Positions 53,642-64,000 of a DNA stretch of 64,000 nucleotides are shown in pieces (position 1 is the stretch's first letter; each line of letters opens with the position of its first letter). The stretch is from Accumulibacter jenkinsii. GTDB lineage: Bacteria > Pseudomonadota > Gammaproteobacteria > Burkholderiales > Rhodocyclaceae. The DNA lies in contig JAZKUF010000001.1 in the NCBI GenBank assembly GCA_036625225.1, forward strand, positions 186,001-250,000, read 5' to 3'. Position numbers and translations under genes: made by a program. The notes below the pieces were generated by a model. It searched no databases and was not told the origin of the DNA. It saw only the letters and a program-made list of their open reading frames with translations.

Positions 53642-54685
53642 ATGGATCCCCTGACCCATGCCCTGTTGGGCGCAACCGCTGCGCAGGCCGCGCTGGGCCC
53701 GCGCCTGGGTCGTCAGGCGTGGCTGCTCGGTGCCCTCGGCGGCGTCCTGCCCGACATCGACATCCTGATCCGCAGTTCGACCGATCCGCTGCTGGCGATC
53801 GAATACCATCGCCAGTTCACCCACGCGCTGGTCTTCATTCCGGTCGGCGGCCTCGTCGCGGCGTCGCCCTGGCTGCTGCAGCAGCGTTATCGCGCCGATT
53901 GGCGGCCGCTGCTGGCCGCCGCGACGCTCGGCTATGCCACGCACGGCGTCCTCGACGCGTGTACCAATTACGGTACCCATCTCTTCTGGCCGTTTCTGCC
54001 CTGGCGAGTCGCCTGGCACTGGATCACCACCATCGGCCCGCTGTTGACGCTGATGCTGCTCTGCGGGCTGGTGTTTGCCCTTCGTCGGCAGTCACGCGGC
54101 CCGGCGCTGCTCTCCCTGCTGCTGGGGTTCGGCTATGTCGGCACGGCCGCCTGGCAGCGCGAGCGGGCGCTCGCCATGCAGGCGCCGATCGCCGCTGCCC
54201 GCGGCCATCCCGTGGTGCGCGCCGAGATGTTCCCGACGGTCGGCAATCCCGTTCTCTGGCGATCGGTCTATCAATCGGGCGAGACGCTGTACACCGATCG
54301 TCTGCGCGTCCTCGGCGCCGACCGCAGCAGCTGGAAAGCGGGCAGCCAGGTCGCCCTGTTTCTCGACCACCATCTGCCGCCGGCGGCCGCCGCGGACGCC
54401 CGCATCCGCCGCGATCTTGCCCGCTTCAGCTATTTTTCCGCCGGCTGGACGGCGCTTGCCGACAGCGATCCGAGCGTCGTCGGCGATGCCCGCTATTCGC
54501 TGCGGACCGACGCCTTCGAACCGATCTGGGGAGTTCGCTTCCACCCGGGTACTGACGCCCCCACCGAATGGGTCGATCGCACGGCCCGCAACCGCATCCC
54601 GATCAGCGAACTGTGGCGCGAGATCAACGGCTCGGCGCCAGGCTATCGTCGCCTGCCGCCAGCGCGTGACAACAACCCGGCGTAG
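53642..54685 (+). CDS. YdjM-like membrane-bound metal-dependent hydrolase (DUF457)
   Basis: 347 residues. MDPLTHALLGATAAQAALGP and GGVLPDIDILIR are the N-terminal signature, followed by HRQFTHALVFIPVGG (His ligands) and about four membrane helices, then a soluble C-terminal domain. Substrate unknown. Confidence 0.85.
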   Translation: MDPLTHALLGATAAQAALGPRLGRQAWLLGALGGVLPDIDILIRSSTDPLLAIEYHRQFTHALVFIPVGGLVAASPWLLQQRYRADWRPLLAAATLGYATHGVLDACTNYGTHLFWPFLPWRVAWHWITTIGPLLTLMLLCGLVFALRRQSRGPALLSLLLGFGYVGTAAWQRERALAMQAPIAAARGHPVVRAEMFPTVGNPVLWRSVYQSGETLYTDRLRVLGADRSSWKAGSQVALFLDHHLPPAAAADARIRRDLARFSYFSAGWTALADSDPSVVGDARYSLRTDAFEPIWGVRFHPGTDAPTEWVDRTARNRIPISELWREINGSAPGYRRLPPARDNNPA

Positions 54686-54781
54686 GTCCTTGCCTGAGGA
54701 GATGTTGATAATGGACAGGAACGGTCTGCTCACGCCTTGCTGCCGCTGCTGCTGCTCGCCTTGCTACCCTGCCGGAGGCGC

Positions 54782-55720
54782 ATGGAAATCCTGATCGAGG
54801 TCATCCTCAAGGCAGGCCGCGCGGGGGTCGAGCTCGCGCTGTTCATCCTCCTGCCGATCACCGTCGTCATGCTCTCGATCATGCGCCTGCTCGAAGCACG
54901 CGGCCTGCTCGACTGGCTGGTCGCACGCCTGGCGCCATTGCTGCGGCCGTTCGGACTCACCGCGCTGGGCGTCTTCGCCGCCCTGCAGATCAGCCTGGTC
55001 AGCTTTGCCGCGCCGATTTCCACCCTCGCGATGATGGACCAGCGCGGCGTCTCCAAGCGCCACCTGGCGGCGACCCTGGCGATGGTGATGGCGATGGCGC
55101 AGGCCAACGTCTCGCTGCCAATGGCGGCGATGGGACTCGCCTTCGGCCCGCTGATCATGCTCTCGGTGGCTGGCGGGCTGATTGCCGCAGCGGTCACCTG
55201 GTACGGCTTCGGGCGTCGCCTCGACAGCCGCGAGGAACTGATCGACGAATCGCTCAAGCATCCGCATGCCGAGGACGCCAAGGGCGTGCTCGACGTCATC
55301 AACCGCGCCGGCGCCGAAGCCTTCCGGATCTCGATTGGCGCCATCCCGATGCTGGTCCTGTCGCTGGTCGTGGTGCACGGCCTGCGCTCGGTCGGCGCGA
55401 TCGATGGCCTGACGCGCCTGCTCTCGCCGCTCCTCGGTTTCCTCGCCATCGACCCGATGATCGTCCTGCCGGCGCTGACCAAGGTGCTCGCCGGTGGCAC
55501 CGCGATGATGGGCGTGATGGACGAACTGACGCGCGCCGGACAGGTCAGCGCGTCTTTCATCAACCAGAGCGCCGGCCTGCTGATCAACCCGCTCGACATT
55601 CCCGGCGTCGCCATCCTGATCAGCGCCGGCCGGCGGGTCGCCGAGGTCTGGAAAGCCGCGGCCTGCGGCGCCATCATCGGCATCCTCGCCCGCACCGTCG
55701 GGCAGGTCGCGATCTTCTGA
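54782..55720 (+). CDS. Nucleoside-recognition (Gate) domain membrane protein
   Basis: 312 residues from ATG 54782 with ggagg upstream. Polytopic; LSLVVVHGLRSVGAIDGL and ALTKVLAGGTAMMGVMDEL are Gate/spore-maturation-protein-like motifs. Probably a transporter of unknown substrate. Confidence 0.78.
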   Translation: MEILIEVILKAGRAGVELALFILLPITVVMLSIMRLLEARGLLDWLVARLAPLLRPFGLTALGVFAALQISLVSFAAPISTLAMMDQRGVSKRHLAATLAMVMAMAQANVSLPMAAMGLAFGPLIMLSVAGGLIAAAVTWYGFGRRLDSREELIDESLKHPHAEDAKGVLDVINRAGAEAFRISIGAIPMLVLSLVVVHGLRSVGAIDGLTRLLSPLLGFLAIDPMIVLPALTKVLAGGTAMMGVMDELTRAGQVSASFINQSAGLLINPLDIPGVAILISAGRRVAEVWKAAACGAIIGILARTVGQVAIF

Positions 55721-55806
55721 CTACGGCCCGGGCTGGCCAGCGTCCGCTCGCGCCAACGGGAGAGCGGGCGAGAAAAATTCAGACTCGGTCGTTTGCAGAA
55801 GGCGGT

Positions 55807-55824
55807 CCCGGAAGACCTTCCGGG
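55807..55824. terminator. Hairpin at the end of the EamA gene
   Basis: cccggaa-gacc-ttccggg, a perfect 7-bp stem directly abutting the EamA stop codon, between two convergent genes. No T tract, so only a weak candidate. Confidence 0.35.
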
Positions 55825-56724
55825 TCATGACCTCTCACCCCGTGCCGCGAGATAAATCCCGACCAGCAGCATAAAAAATCCGACGCCCTGCAGCAGGGCA
55901 AACGACTCGCCGAAGAAAAGCCACGCCAGGGCTGCGCTGCCGACCGGTTCACCGAGCGTGACGACGGCGATGAAGGTGGGCGAGACATGTTTGAGCGACC
56001 AGTTGTACGAGGTATGGCCGAGGAGCTGCGGGCCGAGCGCCATGCCGAGGGCGACGAGGTAGGCGGCGTTGGTGTAACCGCCGAGTTCGGTGCTGCTCGC
56101 CTGGCAGGCGAGCAGGAGGAAGAGGGCGGCGCTGCCGTAGGCGAGCCAGACGTAGGCGGGCAAGGGCAGGGTGGCGCGCAGGCTGCGGCCGATCAATAGA
56201 TAGGCTGAAAAACACCAGCTGCCGATAATGGCCAGGCAGTTGCCGAGCAGCGGATGGCTGCCGGGGGCGCTGCTGCGGCTGTCGCTCCAGAAGATCAGCA
56301 GGCTGCCCGAAAGCGAGATGACGACGCCGACGAGCATCAGCCGGCTGGGCCTTTCGCCGAAGAGGACGAAGGACGCGATGCCGATCCACAGCAGGTTGGT
56401 CGTCACGAGGGCGGTGCTGCTCGCCACCGAAGTGTATTCGAGCGAGGTGATCCAGGTCGCGAAGTGCAGCGCGAGGAAAAAACCGGCGCCGCAGGTCAGC
56501 AGGGCCTGTCGACGGTCCAGCGTGCGCAGCGTTCGGCCCGACTGCCAGAGGGCGATCGGCGTGATGAAGAGCGCCGCGAGGCCCAGGCGCAGGGTGGCGA
56601 TGGCGAGCGACGGCAGCCCGTGACCCTGGGCGAAGCGCGCCAGGATGGCGCCGAAGGAGATCGCCAGCAGGCCGATGCCGAGCACCAGAAAGGGAAGCCA
56701 GCGCGGTGGCCTGCTGCGGTCCAC
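55825..56724 (-). CDS. EamA/DMT-family metabolite exporter
   Basis: 299 residues, about ten membrane helices in two EamA repeats (FGAILARFAQGHG, then PTFIAVVTLGEPVGSAALAW, the typical second-repeat signature). Substrate cannot be told. It follows livF on the same strand with a 3-nt gap, so it may ride on the liv transcript. Confidence 0.87.
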   Translation of the reverse strand: MDRSRPPRWLPFLVLGIGLLAISFGAILARFAQGHGLPSLAIATLRLGLAALFITPIALWQSGRTLRTLDRRQALLTCGAGFFLALHFATWITSLEYTSVASSTALVTTNLLWIGIASFVLFGERPSRLMLVGVVISLSGSLLIFWSDSRSSAPGSHPLLGNCLAIIGSWCFSAYLLIGRSLRATLPLPAYVWLAYGSAALFLLLACQASSTELGGYTNAAYLVALGMALGPQLLGHTSYNWSLKHVSPTFIAVVTLGEPVGSAALAWLFFGESFALLQGVGFFMLLVGIYLAARGERS

Positions 56725-56727
56725 GGC

Positions 56728-57452
<725 letters not shown>

Positions 57453-57456
<4 letters not shown>

Positions 57457-58282
57457 CGGACGGCCTCCGGGTGCAGTTCTTCATCGGCGTCTTCCTCGCC
57501 GAGGTAGGCCTTGATCACGTTCGGGTCGCGCTGGATGTGCGCCGGCGTTCCTTCGGCGATCTTGCGCCCGTAGTTGAGGACGCAGATATGGTCGGAAACA
57601 TTCATCACGACACTCATGTCGTGTTCGATCAGGAGGATGGCGATCCCTTCGTCGGCCGCGAGGTGCTTCAGGAGTTCGTTGAGCTGCGCCGATTCGCGCG
57701 GGTTGAGACCGGCAGCCGGTTCGTCAAGGCAGAGCAGCAGTGGATCGACGCACAGGGCGCGGGCGATCTCGATCCGCCGTTGCATGCCGTAAGGCAGTTC
57801 GCCGGCGGCGCTGTCGGCCTTGTCGATCAGGCTCAGGCGCTCGAGCCAGCCGACCGCCTTGGCCATCGCTGCCTGTTCGGCACGGCGATAGACCGGCAGG
57901 CCGAAGAGACCGGCGAACGAGAAGTGCGAGGCGTGCTGCAGCGTATTGTGCTGGGCGACCATGAGGTTTTCGAGCACGGTCATTTTCGGGAACAGGCGGA
58001 TGTTCTGGAAGGTGCGAACGACTTTCGCCGTGCGCGCGACCTGATGGCTCGCCAGCTTTTCGAGCCGCATGACGCCGCGCTGGGGGTGGTTGAGGCGGAC
58101 GCTGCCGATGGTCGGTTTGTAGAAACCGGTCAGGCAGTTGAAGAAGGTCGTCTTGCCGGCGCCGTTCGGCCCGATGACGCCGGTGATCTGGCGCGCCGCG
58201 ACGTCGAGCGAGAGGTCGTCGATCGCCAGCAGGCCGCCAAAGCGCATCGTCAGGCGCTCGACGCTGAGCAGCGGCGCGGCGC

Positions 58283-58286
<4 letters not shown>
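57453..58286 (-). CDS. livG: Branched-chain amino acid ABC transporter ATPase LivG
   Basis: 277 residues from ATG 58286. Walker A GPNGAGKTT, LivG-specific RTFQNIRLFPKMTVLEN, signature segment LPYGMQRRIEIARAL, Walker B LLCLDEPAAGLNP. Overlaps livM and livF by 4 nt each. Confidence 0.94.
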
Positions 58287-60498
<2,212 letters not shown>

Positions 60499-60750
60499 GA
60501 GCCTCCTCTTCGCTGCGGCGCGCCTGGGCGCGGATTGTTTTTGTCGTGGTCGCAAGCGGCAAAGCCTGGCCCTCCCGGGGCCATGTTACGGTGCCGGGAG
60601 TTTTTTGTCATCCGTTGCTGCCTTCTTTCGCTGGCCTGGTCGTGACCATGACGCGGGTCGGGCAGCTGACCTGGCACGTTTGTCGGGACGTGGTCGCCTC
60701 GCTCGATGCGCCGTTTGACCGCATCGCCAGCTGAGTGAACGCCCGACTCA

Positions 60751-63700
60751 TCAGCGCTCGCGTCCGGCCTCGTGCCAGGCGCGGCGCAGCGGCGACAGCA
60801 GGTACTCGGCGACGGTGCGCGTGCCGAGCAGGATCTCGGCGTTGGTCTGCATTCCGGCCGCCAGCGCAAAGGTTTCACCGTCCATCCCGAGGCGCATGCT
60901 GTTGAGCGCCACCAGTGCCTTGTAGACCAGAGGCGGCGTCTTGCTGTGCGCGTCGTTCGCAGCGTTGGGACTGCTGCCGCCATCGGCCGAGTCGGCGCTG
61001 ACGTGCTCGACGGTACCGTCGACCATGCCGTATTTCTGAAAGGGGAAAGCGGCGAACTTGAGTTTCACCGGCTGCCCCTGGCGAACGAAGCCGATGTCCT
61101 CGTTGCTCACCCAGACCTCGGCGCGCAGCGTTTCTTCGCTCGGTATCAGCGTCAGCAGCACCGTTCCCGGCTGCACGACGGTGCCGCTGGTATGCGTCGA
61201 CAGATCCTTGACGACGCTGTCCTGCGTTGCCCGAAGCTCCAGCAGCGACTGTCGGTGCGCCTGCTTGGCGACCTCCTGCGCCAGCTTCTCGGCCTGGCCA
61301 TGCACCTCGTTGCGTTCGCCGTGCAACTGGCGGCGGTAGTCGCTGTCGATCTGCGCCAGCCGCTTCTCCGACTGCCTGACGTAGGCGCGGTTCGATTCGA
61401 TCAGGTGGATCTGGTTCTTGAGTTCCTGTTCCTTCTCGATGCGCTCGCGCTTCTTGTCGCTGGCCATCAGGCTGCCGGCAAACCCCTCCCTGACCAGTTT
61501 CGCGAAGGCCTGGTCCTGCTGCTGATAGTGCGGCAGCGTTTCGACGAGGCGCGCCCTGACCTGCTCGGCCGACGCGAGATCGTGCCGGTAGCGGATCAGC
61601 CGGCTCGTTTCCTCGGCCAGCGCCGCGTCCAGCGCGGCGCGGTTGGCGCGGTACTGCGCGGCAATCTCGCGCGCGAGTTCCGGCGGATCATCGGCCGCCG
61701 CGACATAGGCCCTGTCTGCCAGTTCGGCATCGATGCGTGCCAGCGTCGCTTTCTTGCGCCGGTAATCGGCTGCGATCGCGCGGCTGTCGGCGTCGCTGAG
61801 CAGCGTATCCATGCGCATCAGCACCTGCCCGGCGCGCACGCGCTCGCCCTCGCGCACCAGGATTTCCCTGACGATTCCCGACTCGGCCGGCTGGACGATC
61901 TTCAAGTAGCTGTGCGGGATCAGCTTGCCTTCGGCGACCGCGACGATGTCGAGCCGCCCGATCAGCGCCCAGCCGATCAGCAGCCCGGATAGCGGTTGCA
62001 GCGCCTGCGCCTGGCTGCCGAAGCCCGGGTTGCCGAGCGCCTCCTGTGCGGCGACAACGCCGATGCCTGCCAGCGTCCCATTCCTGCCGTACTGGTAGGC
62101 GAGGTCGCCGCCGAGCGCGGTGCTGTCCGAGTTGGCCAGATGGAACTGACTCAGCGCATGGGTCAGCGCCCAGACGCTCAGCGTCGGGTTGGCGTCCCGG
62201 GCTGCGTCGAAAGCGCCGGCCAGGCCGGCGAAGTCGAAGGTCTCGACCTTGTTGTCACGGAGTGGATCGTTGCCACCCGGCGCGAAATCGGCCATCGCTT
62301 CGGCGATCATCTGCAGCGTCAGCACGCTGCGCGTCGGCGTCGCGGCGTACCAGTCGGTGAAAGCGATCTGGTCGCTGGTGCCGGCCTTGAGCAGCAGGTC
62401 GTTGCCCGACTTGCTCAAGGAAAGGTCGCTGTAGCGCAGCCCGCCGCCAAGCGACAGAGTGCCGTTGCCGAGGCCGCCAGCGCTCAGGCTGTCCTGCCCG
62501 TCGCCCCTGTTGAAGAGAATGACGTCGTCGCCACCGCCGGTGGCCAGCGTGTCGTTGCCCCGGCCGCCCAGATAGAGTTCGGCGGCGGCCCCGCCGGCGA
62601 GCGTATCGTTCCCGGCGCCACCGTTGAAGAGGCCCGCGCCAGAAGTGTCGCTGAGCCGGTCGTTGCCGGCGCCGCCTTCGAGAAGGTCGATGCCGGCAGC
62701 GCCGTTGAGGGCGTCGTTGCCGGCGCCGCCACTGAGCAGGTTGTTGGCGGTATTGCCGGCCAGTCTGTTGGCCAGCGCATTGCCGATGCCGTTGATCGCG
62801 TCGGCGCCGGTCAGGGTAAGGTGCTCGACATTGGCCGAGAGGGCGTAGCTGACGCTCGACCGGACGTGGTCGGTGCCTTGATTGTCCGCTTCGCTGACCA
62901 CGTCGCCAGCGTTGTCGAGCGCATAGGTATCGTTGCCGGCGCCGCCGATCAGCAGGTCGCTGCCGGCGCCACCGTCGAGCGTGTCGTTGCCGTCATGGCC
63001 GTAGATCGCGTCGTTGCCGCCGTCACCGAAGACCTTGTCGTCGAATCGGGTGAAGGTTGCGCTGCTTGCCGCATCGCCCATATGCACGCCCACCTGGCCG
63101 AGCAGCGCCTGTGCGCCCAGGGGCTGGCCGTCGGCGAAGCGCACTTCGCTCAGGATCTGGTCGTTCCAGTTCCTCATGCGATAGAAATAGCTTTCCAGAA
63201 CCGCCGAGTCGCCGTTGGCAAACTGGAAGGCGAGGTCGTCGCCAGCGCGGCCCAGCGTCAGGTCGGCGAGATGGTAGTCGGTGAAGACGAGGACATTCTT
63301 GGCACCCGAAACCTGTCCCCAGTCGACCACGGTGTCGCGACCATCGCCCTGGTGGAAGACGTAGGTATCGTCGCCGCCAGAGCCCCGCAGGCGGTCGTTA
63401 CCGGTGCCTCCGGTCAGGCGGTCGTTACCGTTGCCGCCGTCAAGCGTGTCGCTGCCGGCGCCACCGTCGAGCGTGTCGTTGCCGTCATGACCGTAGATCG
63501 CGTCGTTGCCGCCGTCACCGAAGACCTTGTCGTCGAATCGGGTGAAGGTTGCGCTGCTTGCCGCATCGCCCATATGCACACCCACCTGGCCGAGCAGCGC
63601 CTGTGCGCCCAGGGGCTGGCCGTCGGCGAAGCGCACTTCGCTCAGGATCTGGTCGTTCCAGTTCCCCATGCGATAGAAATAGCTTTCCAGAACCGCCGAG

Positions 63701-64000
63701 TCGCCGTTGGCAAACTGGAAGACGAGGTCGTCGCCAGCGCGGCCCAGCGTCAGGTCGGCGAGATGGTAGTCGGTGAAGACGAGGACATTCTTGGCACCCG
63801 AAACCTGCCCCCAGTCGACCACGGTGTCGCGACCATCGCCCCGGTGGAAGACGTAGGTATCATTGCCGCCAGAGCCCCGCAGGCGGTCGTTACCGGCGCC
63901 TCCGGTCAGGCGGTCGTTACCGTTGCCGCCGTCAAGCGTGTCGCTGCCGGCGCCACCGTCGAGCGTGTCGTTGCCGTCATGACCGTTGATCGCGTCGTTG
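60751..64000 (-). CDS. RTX calcium-binding repeat protein fused in frame to a type I secretion HlyD-like adaptor, 5' end outside window
   Basis: An open frame from the right edge to the stop at 60751 (at least 1083 residues). The N-terminal part in the window is RTX nonapeptides (GGNGNDRLTGGTGNDRL type) alternating with HCBP-related segments (YHLADLTLGRAGDDL...), some in 164-residue tandem copies. The RTX part ends with the typical RTX C-terminal sequence AQEALGNPGFGSQAQALQPL. It continues without a stop near 61985 into LLIGWALIGRLDIVAVAEGK, the end of the membrane helix of HlyD-family proteins, then lipoyl-like, coiled-coil and beta-barrel HlyD domains. Most of the HlyD transmembrane helix is missing. 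Either an unusual fusion, a deletion between neighbouring genes, or a mis-assembly. Confidence 0.82.
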   Translation of the reverse strand, partial: NDAINGHDGNDTLDGGAGSDTLDGGNGNDRLTGGAGNDRLRGSGGNDTYVFHRGDGRDTVVDWGQVSGAKNVLVFTDYHLADLTLGRAGDDLVFQFANGDSAVLESYFYRMGNWNDQILSEVRFADGQPLGAQALLGQVGVHMGDAASSATFTRFDDKVFGDGGNDAIYGHDGNDTLDGGAGSDTLDGGNGNDRLTGGTGNDRLRGSGGDDTYVFHQGDGRDTVVDWGQVSGAKNVLVFTDYHLADLTLGRAGDDLAFQFANGDSAVLESYFYRMRNWNDQILSEVRFADGQPLGAQALLGQVGVHMGDAASSATFTRFDDKVFGDGGNDAIYGHDGNDTLDGGAGSDLLIGGAGNDTYALDNAGDVVSEADNQGTDHVRSSVSYALSANVEHLTLTGADAINGIGNALANRLAGNTANNLLSGGAGNDALNGAAGIDLLEGGAGNDRLSDTSGAGLFNGGAGNDTLAGGAAAELYLGGRGNDTLATGGGDDVILFNRGDGQDSLSAGGLGNGTLSLGGGLRYSDLSLSKSGNDLLLKAGTSDQIAFTDWYAATPTRSVLTLQMIAEAMADFAPGGNDPLRDNKVETFDFAGLAGAFDAARDANPTLSVWALTHALSQFHLANSDSTALGGDLAYQYGRNGTLAGIGVVAAQEALGNPGFGSQAQALQPLSGLLIGWALIGRLDIVAVAEGKLIPHSYLKIVQPAESGIVREILVREGERVRAGQVLMRMDTLLSDADSRAIAADYRRKKATLARIDAELADRAYVAAADDPPELAREIAAQYRANRAALDAALAEETSRLIRYRHDLASAEQVRARLVETLPHYQQQDQAFAKLVREGFAGSLMASDKKRERIEKEQELKNQIHLIESNRAYVRQSEKRLAQIDSDYRRQLHGERNEVHGQAEKLAQEVAKQAHRQSLLELRATQDSVVKDLSTHTSGTVVQPGTVLLTLIPSEETLRAEVWVSNEDIGFVRQGQPVKLKFAAFPFQKYGMVDGTVEHVSADSADGGSSPNAANDAHSKTPPLVYKALVALNSMRLGMDGETFALAAGMQTNAEILLGTRTVAEYLLSPLRRAWHEAGRER
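62955..64000. repeat. 492-bp tandem repeats within the RTX gene
   Basis: The segment 62955-63446 recurs at 63447-63938 with few mismatches, and a third copy begins at 63939. The period of 492 bp equals 164 codons, so copies stay in frame. Each unit holds several RTX nonapeptides plus one HCBP-related block. Copy number may vary between strains. Confidence 0.88.

Noticed and set aside
62955..64000. Regular repeats considered as a CRISPR or satellite array
   Set aside because: Period is 492 bp, in frame, and encodes RTX nonapeptides; no short repeat-spacer pattern.

Overview
The window is a GC-rich stretch of a Gram-negative bacterial chromosome with dense, mostly short-spaced operons on both strands. 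Outer-membrane and envelope genes (pqi cluster, type Vd patatin, RTX/type I secretion), a sulfate operon ordered sbp-cysT-cysW-cysA-cysB, the MEP genes ispD-ispF, PEP carboxylase and several very large c-di-GMP proteins point to a betaproteobacterium, probably in or near the Rhodocyclales (Accumulibacter/Dechloromonas-like). The phylum-level call is firm; the genus is an inference. I found no tRNA, rRNA or CRISPR array.

Layout. 1-12.4 kb: ppc (cut by the window edge), cardiolipin synthase, a tiny lipoprotein, a complete pqiA-pqiA-pqiB-pqiC lipid-transport operon, a patatin-barrel protein, a small DNA-binding-like protein and a cytosolic patatin. 12.4-17.3 kb: intact sulfate ABC transporter operon with its CysB regulator. 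17.3-31.8 kb: accessory island between cysB and selO. 31.8-64 kb: housekeeping and envelope genes. These comprise TerB/DUF697, an EnvZ/OmpR-like pair with a Spy-like protein, cytochrome c peroxidase, two giant GGDEF-EAL proteins, Hsp70 with DUF2760, the AmmeMemoRadiSam triad, ispDF, an amidase, a Gate transporter, an EamA transporter and livHMGF. The last gene is an RTX repeat protein fused in frame to an HlyD-type adaptor, and it runs off the right edge.

The island is the exciting part. It carries two convergent putative immune/conflict proteins that share the same N-terminal ~95-residue effector-associated domain. One is coupled to a SERAC1-like lipase/esterase followed by a NACHT-FGE protein; the other is a single EAD-TIR-NACHT-FGE protein. 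Both end in a C-type-lectin/FGE variable region. Aligning the two ends shows 18 substitutions, all in the first two positions of codons compatible with AAC/AAT, while the rest of the region is nearly invariant. This is the footprint of adenine-specific mutagenesis by a diversity-generating retroelement (DGR). A reverse-transcriptase remnant with its palm deleted lies between the two genes, and no template repeat is visible. I read it as a DGR-diversified NTPase sensor locus whose retroelement has been lost or broken locally.

The same island holds a gutted Fic gene, an AlbA_2/ATPase-ParA operon, a gutted DISARM drmD-like helicase, and a damaged second copy of selO. That copy is joined to 70 bp identical to the middle of cysA. 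This joint links genes from both island flanks and looks like the fossil of a tandem duplication of cysA...selO. Nearly every broken gene there keeps both ends and has lost its middle, which suggests either repeated internal deletion or an assembly artefact that should be excluded with long reads.
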